Source of the DNA: Patagioenas fasciata
Taxonomy: Eukaryota; Chordata; Aves; Columbiformes; Columbidae
DNA: 64,000 bases
Reading direction: 5' to 3'
Assembly: GCF_037038585.1 (NCBI RefSeq)
Contig: NC_092523.1
Location: forward strand, 34,759,501-34,823,500
Positions 1 to 11,522 of the stretch are shown in pieces (within the stretch, counting starts at the first letter, position 1; each line of letters begins with the position of its first letter). Made by a program: the position numbers and the translations under genes. The notes beneath the pieces were generated by a model that saw only the letters and a list, made by a program, of their open reading frames with translations, did no database searches and was not told where the DNA came from.

Positions 1-3000
1 TAAGTCTGCTCATCACTAAGGAGTTATGGGACAAATTAGTGAGGCACTGAGTCTAAAAAACATTTCATTTCCTGAGATCAGTCTCCTGTGAGAATAAAGT
101 TATCACTTCAAAGTTTCACCCGCAGGTAATCAACACATACAGTCCTCACAGAACTTAATTTCTGAAAAAGGTTATAAATCCATAAGGATAACAGATATTC
201 CACAGATCTCTAAAGATAAACTATAGCAGAAATGTCCTGACTACAGGCCCCAAAGTGTCACAGGCCCCCACTGAACTGAGCATTTGAGATTCATGCAACA
301 TTACCTTAAAAATTTTAAATACTCCTGAAATTTGAAGGCAATGTTATAATATCTGTTGATTATTTTAATTTCAAGACCTGCCTAATAGTTAACTCACCCA
401 TATCATCAAAAGCTGTTAACAAGCCTATGGAAGAAGCCTATGTATCAGACTCTCAGTTCTGTTAAGAACAAATAAAACTTAAACACATCCTCTCCTTTTT
501 AATCCAGAAACAAGTGATAAATTAAAAGAATGGCAGTAGATCAGACTATTTGGTTGCAAGCCTGTGAGGATCTAAAACAAGCACAACAGAAGAGCAGCAA
601 GCAGAGACTGTAATGACTGGCAGCAGTAACAGTAAAAATCCTGCAGTATCAGAACTCTAAATACTCCGTAGTGGAGCAGAGAATGAGACAGACCATAGGG
701 CATGCTTGGCTTTCAGTTGATTAAGATCCATAATACTTTTGAAGGCTTACTAAGGTGTAAAGATCCAAGACTGCAAGAAGTTAGGAAGTTTCTTGTCTCC
801 CTCACAGCTGCTTCAAACTGCTCATCACCTCAAGAACTGCTTTGCATCACCCTTGAAATTGTTGCCCACAGTTGGCAAATCTTCCACTTCCTACAGCTGC
901 TGGGGCTGCTGCCAGTTTACCTTCACAAGCTTCCATTGGTGGGAAAAGTCCAAGCATGAAAGAGAATAAAACTGGGTGTCCTTTCTCTCCACTTCCCTTA
1001 TGTTCATCAAAAAGAGCAGAGCACTCTGCTTGGATACCATGGTAAATTCTCAGCCTAGGTTAAATTGTCATCTCATCTGAATCACTCAGAACACTTCCAA
1101 TAATCTCACTACTCATCCTCCTATGGTTTAAATAAAAAACAGTACCATCTTCCAGGACTCAGAGATTTCAACAATTACATGATCCAATGAGAAAAGACTT
1201 ACCCATGCCCTCCCATTAATGTCAGATTCATAAAAGAGTCCATGATCAGGGACGGAGCAAGCCTTTAGGAACATAAAACACAGTCACATTTGTCTCCCTC
1301 AGAGCCAGAAAGAGTAAACTATTTCTGAAAACAGAGAGCTACTGAACAGAAGATAATGAGAGTCACCAAATACGTCAGGAGCTGAGTTTTAAATAAATAC
1401 TCAAAACTGTTGGCTACTGTTAGTCATAGAAAACTAAAGCCAGGACATTATAATAAGCATAACTTTTTTGCTGACAAAAACCACATTTATTACTTTTCTG
1501 TTAGTGCTACAGGACAGACTAGGTAGATCATTCACTATAAAGAGAACCACGCATTTGATCTGAATTTAAAATGCAGTCCTTATATCTAATAAACTAACTC
1601 TTAGATTTTGCATTATGTAAATGAAGTTGATAACCCAACTCTCTATCGTTCAGAGTTTTTGCTTTGAATCAGAGACAAAACACTATGCTGAAAAGAAAAC
1701 TCTCTTCTGCCAGTTATTTTGGCGGAGAAACAACTCACACTGGAAACGTGGGAAAATGCGTTTTCCTTCCCATTCCCACTAACTTGTTAACATGGCTCAT
1801 TGTATGAGTCAAAGCCATCTCCCCTACGACCACACAAGCTAAAAGCCGCACAGGGAGCGAGCTTGAATTTAAAAAGGTGACACATGTTCCAACCTGGGCT
1901 ATCTTCCATATGAGCAAGTCCATTGATACTTGAAATGTGAAAATCCCCTTCGAGACATACATTTTTACAGATTTACAATTGGGTCACCATGCCTTTTTCT
2001 TGTCTGCATTTTGCTGTCCTTCTCCACCACAAGTAACCTTATCCTAAAACAGCTCCTGAGAAGTGCTGAAAAATACCTGACAATAGCATAATGTACAATT
2101 CCAAGGTGTCATTCGATTCCCACTATCTCAATATGAATGGAAACTACTTCCCAATATTATTGCCTGCAAGTACTTAAATTATTAAGTAAAACAGTGTTAT
2201 GAATTGCCTGTACACCCTTCTTCCCTTCTCTTTCCAACGAAAACATAAAAGAACACAGGAAGAAACACAAAGCTTTATGCGGAAGCCAGAAGACTGCCCA
2301 GATATACCTTGCAATCAGAGCTCTCGTGTACAGGAAGACTATGTTGAAAGCACACTTCACTGAGGGGATGTAAACTGCACACCTTGCTTTGCAGTTCTCA
2401 GCAGATTTCAAATGCTCTTGCTGAGACACCTGACTTTTATCAGAAAGTCTTCACCTTTCAAGTCCCAAAAGGGTTACACAAACAATATCTAGGACAAAGC
2501 ACAGCTTCACATTTGGAAAGATGGATTCTCTAGTAGCCAGTTCAAGCAAAATGGAAAAGGTACATACCTTGCTATTCTGAAGTCTGAACCCACCACACAG
2601 CACACCCTCACCCAAGTTATTCACTTCCACGAACAGGTCCACAGAAATCAACAGCAGGGAACTCACACTGTAAGTGCTTATAGAATTAAGAACTTACAAA
2701 AACTCCTTTTTTTTCAGCACAGCATAAAGAACTCTATTCAAGTCTCTTTGAAGTTGATCAAGAGTACTCCCACTCACTTTCCCAGAGCTGAGCTTGACTC
2801 CCACTAGAGTAAATATTTATTACCAAATACTTAGTGTTTCTTCATTTCTTAACCCCAACGTGAAAATCACTAAAAGAACGAAAAATGAACCGATCTGCCT
2901 TAAGTTCATGTACATACAACACATGCAGAGCAAGATGCCAGCCATAAAATTCTTTCCTTTAAAAAAAAAAAAAGCTTTAAATTATTAGGCCAACAGAGGG

Positions 3001-5972
3001 TTCTTCCCTATTCTTGAGGAAGAGACACAACAAGGTTGAAGAAATTATAGCTTTACAGTCATCATACTACTGTCCCCCAGAAAAGAAAAGACAACAGGAT
3101 CACAAGGCTCTACAAGAAATAGGAGAGTAACAACTGAATTATAATAAAGCAATGTAAATACAAAAGGATGATGTATAATAAAAAGATTAAGCTATAAATT
3201 CTTCAAATATACATGTATGGAGGAAACTTTGCAATAAACATTTTAGTGAATGGCCTACATTTCTATATGTTGTCTGTCTAGACACTATTATTTTCTTCAC
3301 CTACATGTTGCTGAAGCACTAATTAAGAAATCAGCTAAACTTATACAAAACTGTGTTCAAAAAAGTACATCAAAGAGCTTTGTGGCCCTGAAGCCATTTT
3401 GTATCAGAAAGAAAACAAAACTAAATTGAAGGCATGAGAAACCCAAATAAGATGCTTGGAACTACAGCTCCTTTTTGACATTCCCTTTCATACAGCCAGG
3501 TTAAATTTTGAGAACAGTGCAAAGAGGGAAGAAAGAAATTTTAACTGGATCACAGAGAGGGTAAAGAAATGATCCCAGGAAAAGGACTGCAAGCAGGTAC
3601 TACTGCTTTAGCAGCGACTTTTAAATAACGGATTTCAATTCCCTTCTGAAACAACGAACACACACCACAGAGCTACAATAAATCCAACCACCACATACTA
3701 GACCACAGAAAGCAAGAGCAGGTGTGCACTATTTACATAAACAAATCCAACAAAGGGACACAAAAGGAGAACACCTTGAAGAGAAACAGATAGTAACATA
3801 CCACAAAAAGATGGTGCATGTGGTTTAGTAACTGAAGTGATAGTTTTTGTCTCCAGACAGTTCTACTTTCATTCCTGCTCAGTGGTCTTACGTGTTGTTT
3901 TTCACAAAGGGAGAGAGAAAGGGAGCAATTTTTTTTTCTTCAATTCTTGGCTTCCCAAATTAAATGGATTTTCACTGTTTGGCTCTTCCACAAATCTGGA
4001 AGTTGCTCCTCATTGTGGCAACAGGGAGATTACAGTTATTAAGCGTATATAAAGATTTTTTTTGTACTATGTATACAATACATTCTCCTGAAAGTAAATT
4101 AACGCTCATCCACATGTTCAGATAACTATACCAGCACATAAACACCACTGGAGCTATGGCATTATGTGTGAAGTATTTAATCTTGCAAATCTCAAGGCAA
4201 AAGGAACTAATTACTGATGCATTTTTCTTTTCTCTGTTTTTTGGTTTTTTTGTTTTTTTTTTTTTTTTCCCCCATTTGGTGTAAGGCAGTTGAATGGTGA
4301 AATGCAAAAACATATAGTACTTTACTAACCAGATGCTTATGCATTTAATTCACATTTGTTCCCTAGCATTCCTACACCAAAAACCAACTGAACAATCCCT
4401 AGCTGTACCCACCTAACACAATACATACAGGGCAGGTACCTTCTGCTTATCACTTGTTGACTTCTTGCTTCCCCTGTTCCCTCTTCTAATGCTTGTACAC
4501 ACTATTTATTCTTTACTCCCTTCAAAAAGCTGAGTAGGATGTGGAGTCTTCAAAGCAAAGAAGATTTTAAAACAGTCTACCCAGAAGACAAAATAAGTAT
4601 CACATACACACTGCCACAAACAGATCCTGAACACACCTTTGAGAGTTGTATTATTCACTGAAGTCACCAACCCCCATCCCTTCGACTGACAATAATGTTC
4701 TGCCAGATTCCATTACGCAGGCCTAGAAAAAATATTGCTCACAAACACAGGTTCTTTCCCTCTCTAGGTCAAAGAACGGAGGAATAAACCACTGCTGCAG
4801 GTCATTAGCCAATTCAATTGGCAAGATGGAAAGAGGGCAAACCATTTCAGTGAGTGATTTCTAACAGGTTCTCTGCCCTGTCAACACCCTCTGCTTTCTG
4901 CAAATTCAGCTGCATCAACCACAACCCAAAAAACACAGAAGCAATAGTGTCATTTACTTGCTACTAACAAGAAGAGCGCCTGTACTAAATGCAATGAACT
5001 GGGTCAGCAGAACAGCTAGCCTGTACACCAAGGTGGCACAAATTATGCTCCTTTTTCTTTGCAAACCACTCTCAGGTACCCTCCATGACACTACCAAAGC
5101 GAAACAGTACTTACATGGTACTGTCTGCTGCTGCAGCACTTCACCCCGCTAAGGTCTGTGACTCAGGGGTGAAGGGCCATGCACACATCCCTGTGACCCA
5201 TGGGAAGAGCAAGAACAAAAGCAGACCTTCATTTTCAGCAGCAGTGTTTTGCACCTGTCTAGGATCAGGTCTGGAATGTCGGATGACTTGATAGGGAGCA
5301 AGGGCATGGATGGGAAGAAAGTTATTTTGACCAGCACCTACAGTCAGTCTCCAAAACCTTGTGGTACCAGTCCCATTCAGAAGAAACCAAAACAACACTC
5401 CTAAGCAGTGAGCTACAAAGCGCACATGAACATGAGTTAATACGTTTTAGATGTACAGAAAATAAATTTGTTTACCTTTTGCACAAGAGGTCTGCATCTG
5501 TTTGAGAACACATTGGTACCTCCTTAAGGCATTATGATAACACTATCTAAAGCTGCCCAACCTTAAAGCACACATTTAAGCAAAGCTACACTAGCTCTTT
5601 GGACACGTCTCCCTCTTTTACTAATGACATTTCAACTGAAGGAGCAGAAAATTATTTGAGACACAGCCAACAACAAATTGCTATATAAGCGTTCCCGCAA
5701 TCCGAAGGTCTCTCTCAGAACAAAGTCTCGATTTTCCCTGCCAGCCTGCTACCGTCCAGCACAACTTTTCTCATGTAAAGCCCCGACGAGTGCAGAGAAC
5801 GGGCAGGCTGCTGCGGCCGCGGGAGGGCAACGGGACACCGGGTTTGGGTGGCCCAGCACTCCGCGCCGGAGCGAGGGCCCCGTCACGCCGTCCCCTCTTC
5901 CCGCTCTCCCGCCGCCGAGAAGAGGAGGGCGCGCCGCCCCGCCGCCCGCCCCGCTCCCCCACCACCACTTAC
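1..5972 (-). other. SNX25: Presumed SNX25 intron 1 (start of window to exon 1 donor)
   Basis: The stretch lies immediately downstream, on the minus strand, of the strong splice donor that ends the first SNX25 coding exon, so I infer it is part of intron 1. I read both strands for a PXA-domain exon or other conserved coding block flanked by splice sites and found none. The open frames here are short and unlike any family I know. It holds a T16 run followed by C5 at 4,253-4,273 and ordinary AT-rich sequence. The first few hundred bases of the CpG island overlap its right end. Confidence 0.55.
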
Positions 5973-6980
5973 CACCGTGACCCGCAACACCGGAGCGGCG
6001 GCTGCGGCGAACTCCGGCGGCGGAAGGCGGCGGCGGCCGCGACAGACGAGGGCGATCAGGGTGCCCAGCGCGGCAGCGACAGCGGCGCAGCCCGCGTAGA
6101 GGGTGAGGCGGAGCAGCAGCAGGGCCAAGCACGGCGGCCCGCCGCCCCCCGCCTCGGCCCGTTCCTGCCCCAGGTGGACGACGGACACAGCCAGCAGCCC
6201 CAGCCCCGCCGCCAGCACGAAGCGGGACGAGCCGGGATCCTCGTCCTCCTCATCTTCCGCCGTCTCTTCCTCGCCGCCGCCGGCCACAGCGGCGGCCGCC
6301 GGAGCGCTGCGGCGGCCGGCCTCACCGCTGGGGCCGTGCGAACCCGGCGGGCCGGGGGCAGCAGCCCCCGCCGCCTCGGGCTGCCCGGCCGTACTGCTAG
6401 CACTGTCGGCACCGGGGAACATGCTGCTCCTGGCGCCGCTGGGAGCAAGAGCATCTCCCGCCGCGGCAGCCCCCTACGAAGGTCGCCGCTCTTGGGCCCC
6501 CTTCTCTCCTCCGCCGCCTCCTCCGCCGCCCGCCGCCGCCACTGGCACCGCTGCGGCCGCCGGAGGAGCCGGAGCTCATGCCCGGCGGCAGGCGGGTGCG
6601 CGGCGGCCTGCCCGCTTCCTGGCGGCCCCTGAGAAGGCAGCGCTGCCCGCCGGTGGGCGGCGGTAGCCGAGCGCCGTGGCGGCAGCCGGGGAGGCCCCGC
6701 TGTGCCGCTCCGTAACCGGGAGGGGGAGGAGGCGGAGGCGGTGCCTGGAGGGCGGGCGGGCCGGGGACATGTGCGGCCGCCACGCCGCCCCGCGGTCGGG
6801 ACCGACCGTCCTGCGTCGGAGTGGGACCCGTGGTGCTCAGCTGTAGCGCGGCGCACAGGCCGGGCAGCTACTGCGCTCGGACGAAACCAGGAGGGAGACG
6901 TCCTGCCCTGCGGGATACCCGCCCGCTGCGGTGTGGAGCAGGGACCCGCGGAAAGCTGGGGACTATAGGCCGCGGCTCTG
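5790..6980. promoter_or_regulatory. SNX25: CpG island over SNX25 exon 1 and promoter
   Basis: CpG dinucleotides are dense from about 5,790 to 6,980, with long G+C runs and many GCC/GGC trinucleotides, against AT-rich sequence on both sides. The island covers the first coding exon on the minus strand and about 550 nt upstream of it, so the SNX25 promoter is probably at 6,450-6,980. I saw no clear TATA box, as is usual for CpG-island promoters. The exact transcription start cannot be placed from sequence. Confidence 0.75.
5973..6422 (-). CDS. SNX25: SNX25 first coding exon (sorting nexin 25), partial gene
   Basis: The frame opens at the ATG at 6,422-6,420 and runs 150 codons to a strong donor, GTG|GTAAGTGG, with the GT at 5,972-5,971 (phase 0). 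The peptide has an Ala/Gly/Pro-rich start, an acidic patch at residues 54-62 (ETAEDEEDE), and two hydrophobic segments at about 68-84 and 98-127 that look like membrane spans. It then has a basic stop-transfer-like RGRRR. Sorting nexins 13, 14, 19 and 25 share N-terminal membrane segments followed by PXA, RGS, PX and nexin-C domains, and act in endosomal sorting and receptor degradation. The remaining exons lie to the left, outside the window. Identity rests mainly on this membrane-anchor pattern plus position: SNX25 lies head-to-head with CFAP97 in human. The -3 base of the start is A. An upstream or alternative start is possible because first exons in this family vary. Confidence 0.7.
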
Positions 6981-7191
6981 CCCAGCGGGGCCCGGGGTGG
7001 TCTGGCTGTAGCACCGAGGCCCTGAAGTGTCTCTCAGGTCTAGGCCCCTCCTGAGTAGGCGCTGTACGCACCTGTACGCTGCCTGTACCCCTTTGATCAG
7101 CCAAGGGAAACCATTCTGTGATTCTCACTGTCCTCTGGAGATCTCAAATCCCAGATAAATCACTTTGGCACTGTGATAAGTAACTGTATTT
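6981..7191. other. Short unique spacer left of CR1, with a CR1-tail-like motif
   Basis: This spacer links the SNX25 CpG island and the CR1 fragment. It contains ACCATTCTGTGATTCTC at about 7,110-7,126, which resembles the 3' tail of CR1 elements although no CR1 body precedes it. I see nothing else. Confidence 0.4.
7108..7126 (+). repeat. Isolated CR1 3'-tail-like motif
   Basis: CATTCTGTGATTCT occurs here, identical to the tail found at the end of the CR1 copy about 580 nt downstream, but without a recognisable CR1 body before it. It could be the end of a very short insertion, a piece moved with the neighbouring copy, or chance. Confidence 0.35.
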
Positions 7192-7717
7192 ATTATCTGG
7201 AATATTATCTGGAATATTGTGTCCAGTTCTGGGCCCCTCAGTTCAAGGACAGGGAACTGCTGGAGAGAGTCCAGTGCAGAGCCACAAAGATGATTAAGGG
7301 AGTGGAACATCTCCCTTATGAGGAAAGGCTGATGGGTCTCTTTAGCTTGGAGAAGAGAAGACTGAGGGGCGACCTCATTAATGTTTATAAATATATAAAG
7401 GGTAAGTGTCACAAAGATGGAGCCAAGCTCTTCTATGTGACAACCAATGATAAGACAAGAGGCAATGAGTACAAACTGGAACACAGGAGGTTCTATTTAA
7501 ATTTGAGAAGGAACTTCTTCACAGTGAGGGTGAGAGAGCACTGAAACAGACTGCCCAGGGAAGTTGTGCAGTCTCCTTCTCTGGAGACATTTAAAACCCA
7601 CCTGGACACCTTCCTGTGTAACCTCATCCAGGTGTTCCTGCTCTGAAAGGGGGATTGGACTAGATGATCTTTCAAGGGCCCTTCCAATCCCTAACATTCT
7701 GTGATTCTGCGTGATTT
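7192..7717 (+). mobile_element. CR1 LINE fragment, 5'-truncated, 3' end retained
   Basis: The translated plus strand reads like the end of the CR1 reverse-transcriptase ORF2. There is a CVQFWAPQF block near 7,218, an [16 protein letters not shown] block near 7,255, [20 protein letters not shown] near 7,340, and [11 protein letters not shown] near 7,500. A stop at about 7,542 interrupts the frame, and NRLPREVV follows it. The end carries the family's terminal signature, GGATTGGACTAGATGATCTT then CTAACATTCTGTGATTCTG. CR1 is a non-LTR retrotransposon abundant in birds and other reptiles. Copies are usually 5'-truncated and end in a short octamer-like repeat instead of poly(A), as here. Relative to the family the copy is damaged, and it contains no complete enzyme domain. 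It sits between the divergent SNX25 and CFAP97 promoters, and its sense strand matches CFAP97. Confidence 0.93.
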
Positions 7718-10700
7718 CAGATATAAAAACTTGATAGAACAGCGATTTAAATGATATAACAGAGATTCTGCCCAAACCAGCCCCAGTACCCCAGACAAAG
7801 CCTGCAAGCACTCCCATCACTACCCCCACCTCCTCTGGTCTGATGTTTTATAACTGCTTGTGGCAGATTCTGACAACAAATTCCTCCTATGGCAAAAGCT
7901 CTGCCATATTTCAGCCGGACTTGGGAACCATGTTCACCGTGCCATAGGTGTGGTGCAATGACAGATTCACAGCATCTACCAACCACAGCCAGAATGGGAG
8001 GCCTTGTTCTCTTCAGAGTAGGAGTGAGACAGTTCTTTCCTTGAGGAAGCCAGACTGTGCAAAAGTTGATTTATAAGCAGGGGTTTCATTTTAAGAGCAG
8101 TAACCCATTAGGAAAGTTAAACACTGCAGAAGTGTTTACACGTATTCAGACTTGTGGGAAACACTTTTCAGACTGCCACTACTCTGTGCAAAATAGCCCT
8201 GAATGTTACCTTTTAAACAACGGCTTTTGGTGCTGGGGTTCAAGTCCTATTGATTTATTCACATTCTGTAAAACATCTGTATACAAAATTGTCTCCATAT
8301 ACACATGGCATTATCTGTTAGGGGTCTGCATAGCAATGTATTTCTTCTCAGAATCCCAAAGTAATTTCGAAGTGATTTTAGCTCCCATTTCAGTCACTAA
8401 TGAAAAGAGACACTGCTCCTTAATCTGATCCAAAGTCCTTACAGTAACTTAAATACTATTTTATTACACAGTTTATTCTATTTAGTGGATATTCAATTGC
8501 ACAAAGATCTTTTATATGCTAGCTCAGACCATTCACAGAGTGTCCAAAATTGATTATTTAAGTAGTGTGACTAAAGGTGAAAATCATACCATAACAGTGA
8601 AAATACTAATGCAATGACAGTCCATTGCCATGCGAACTATCATGTGCCAAAAGATCCTAATGCTTCACCAAAAGGCCTGGGGAACAAAATTTTTTCAATA
8701 CGCCTGCTCATTAAGACCAATGGAGAGTGGGTCTTTCAGAGTCTGAAAGCTTTTGGATAAAGCCCAACATGCCAGAAGGTTTCCTATAAAGTTATTTTAT
8801 TCTCGTTAAGCAGAAAACAAAAAGCAGAGATCCATCTCCCAGCGCACACTTTATTCCTCAAAGATTTCAGGAAATACAGGGCTTTGGACTGAGTTCAAGA
8901 TCTATTCTTGGATCTTAATAAAGATCCACACAAGAAACCAGACATAGTGTGTGGAGGCCTTCTAGTGCAAATGCATTCAGGAAACTGCCCGGGCCTCTGT
9001 CAAAACTACTTAAGGGAGCTGAATTTTTAAATTAACCTGAAGCAGAGCATGTTAGGCTGTTAGTCCTGTGTAAACAGAGATTATTTTCTTATTAGAGTAT
9101 TAATTCTCAGAAGTGGAGAGGAAGAGAAAAAAATAAACCTAACTGCAATAACAGTTTAGTCCTGCAGTGCTTACGCACAAAAACAGTTCTTGTCTGAATG
9201 AGTAATCCCACCAATTTTAGCTAGGATTTGCACATCATACCCTGAATTAGATATGTCTAAATCAACTCCAGGGTGTATCCACAGAGGTAGAGGGAGATTT
9301 AGTTGTTTTTCTTTTAGTTTTTAATAAGATTCTATGACTTTTCAACCTGAGGTACAATTCTTAATATCTGAGATGACATTCTAGCTCCACTGAAGTCAAT
9401 GGCAATTTTCAAGTTTACTTCAGTGTTATTTGAACTTCCCCTTTTGTACTTTAAAAATTACTTTTCTGTCCAAGACAAAAGGACTTCAGAGGTCAATTTT
9501 CTGAACTTGGGGTTATTTTATTCTCCTTCGGTAACTATTTACTCAGTCGTGAAACTAGTTAATAAGATATTCAAACTCTACCTTGATGAAGCATTACAGC
9601 AAATACCGTTCCTACAAAGCTAAGACTATTTTAATCTTGTCTGAAAACAGAAATTATGTTTGATTTAGGGGAAGAGTCAGCATCTTCACTTTTTTCCTTT
9701 GAGCTAGGAGTGTAATTTACCTGTTTATAACATGGCCTGTTAATTTTGTTGCCAATATTTCTACAAAATATGTAAGTTACACTAATATTAACTGAATTTA
9801 GTTTTTTTGCTATGCCTTTTTGAGACAACAGCATTTTATTTTGCATATTTGCAGTTAGGAACCCAACACACAGGAAAAAAAGAAAAAAAAAAAATAAAAA
9901 AGACAAAAAGCACCCAATGTGAGGTGCTTTTTTTGAGTGCTCAGCATTTTATAGCCCTTGATAATTTCCAAGTACAGCTTTCAACTGATTTTCGCCACAG
10001 TTGTGATTATTCAGCATTTCAACAGTGAGTCAAGTAAGGTTACAGAAAAATAAGAATGAAGCACATGGCCAGGCATGAAAAGTTAGTCTACATAATTTGC
10101 AGAACCTCCATTAAACACTATGTAGCACAAGTAGGACTAGACTCTAGTTAATGTAGAGACACTCATCTGTCTTAATCAAGATATTTTCTTTATTTTCTTG
10201 AAGTGTTCTGACACATTCACTATTTATATTTAAAAATGTGTCTATATATATACACGTACACACACACATATATCTGTTCCTCTATGTGTATGCATGTTCA
10301 TGTGCCAAGTGAAACATGGACTTATACACAACAGTTGTCTTGACTGCACAGCCCCTATTCAACTCAGAAAAAAACATGTGATCATATCATTACATCCTTT
10401 CCATGATGAACAATGGGGCCGAAGTAAAGTTGAATTTTTAGTGTTAAATGCTTGGATCAGTAATTTAGAAGTCTTTTCACACAATTCATTCCTGATTTGT
10501 TAGAAAGTAACATTACTATTATTAAAGAAATACCAACATCTGAGCCTTTCGAAAGAGCTGAAAACTTTCCCACCCTTATACAGGACACTACTGCTTCCTG
10601 GTGGCAGATCACAAGCAGGTAGTCACCACTTACCTAGTGAGTGCTGGAAGTAATTAAACTCTCCCTGAAGGCTTCATCCATGTTTCTGCAATACTTCTGC

Positions 10701-10871
10701 TGAGATTCAAGGATGCTGAAGTCAGGTTCACTCACAGAAATATCCTGATCCGACCCCAAAGATTTGAGTCAGGTATCCCAAGAAGCCATCGAAATCAGTT
10801 GTCCCGCTCCATTTTCTCAGGATGTGTAGCTTGGTCCCGCAGTCCTGCCACTATAATATGAGGGCCTATCT
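7718..10871. other. Intergenic stretch between SNX25 and CFAP97 promoters
   Basis: I found no splice-flanked coding block and no RNA gene. An A-rich run interrupted by G and T lies at about 9,878-9,906, and a TA/CA microsatellite at about 10,242-10,272. Open frames are below about 125 codons and resemble no protein I know. Confidence 0.5.
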
Positions 10872-11522
10872 CCTCAGCCTGGGGCACTGTTGTCTTAACA
10901 TAGGACACCACCACCTCGAAGTGGGTCACTTTGACCTCAGCCTGGGGCACCATGCCCTCTATGTGGGTTGCCATCCCTTCATGTGGGCTGTCAGAACCTC
11001 AACAAGGACTGCCATCATCCCAACTTCAGGGACTCTTACCCCGACAAGGAAAACCATCACCTCAGCATGGAGCCTCATGGCCTCAACCTGGAACATCATT
11101 ATCTCAACCTGGGATGCCATCACCTCAAAATGGAAAAGCTAGCACCTCAGCCTGGAGCACTACTATCTCAACATGAGGCACCATCACCTCAGCATGTGGT
11201 TCAGGCACCTCAACATGGAGCCTTGTCACCTCAATCTGGAGCCTCGTTGCCTTAGTCTGAGGACCATCACCTCAACTATGGGCACTATCACCTCAGCATG
11301 GGACCTAAATGCCTCAACACAGAGCATCATCATATCAACCTGGAGCCCCATCACCTCAACTGGAGACAGCATCACCTCGGCATATGACCCCACCACCTCA
11401 ACCTGGAGCCCTATCACCTCCATCTGGGGACAGTCACCTCAACTTGGGGGACTATTAACTTCAGCATGCAACCCCCATCACCTCAGCCTGGGGACTATCA
11501 CCTCAACTTGGGGCGCCATCGC
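10872..11522. repeat. Degenerate 21-bp minisatellite, about 31 units
   Basis: The plus strand repeats a unit of about 21 nt that opens CAACCTGGAG or CAGCCTGGGG and closes ATCACCT. Units at the right end (about 11,337-11,522) are 20-22 nt with few changes, while units at the left are more diverged. Because 21 is a multiple of three, several frames on both strands stay open and give seven-residue repeats such as STWSPIT; these are a by-product of the repeat and not genes. The array stops abruptly at the left edge of the CFAP97 CpG island. The C-rich strand is plus and the G-rich strand is minus. Confidence 0.9.

Noticed and set aside
5749-6856. Many overlapping long open frames on both strands
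   Set aside because: They lie in a CpG island where stop codons are rare. Only the 6,422-5,973 minus frame has membrane-anchor structure and ends at a proper splice donor.
8232-8248. tRNA B-box-like GGTTCAAGTCC
   Set aside because: There is no A box at the right distance and no acceptor or anticodon stem can be drawn.
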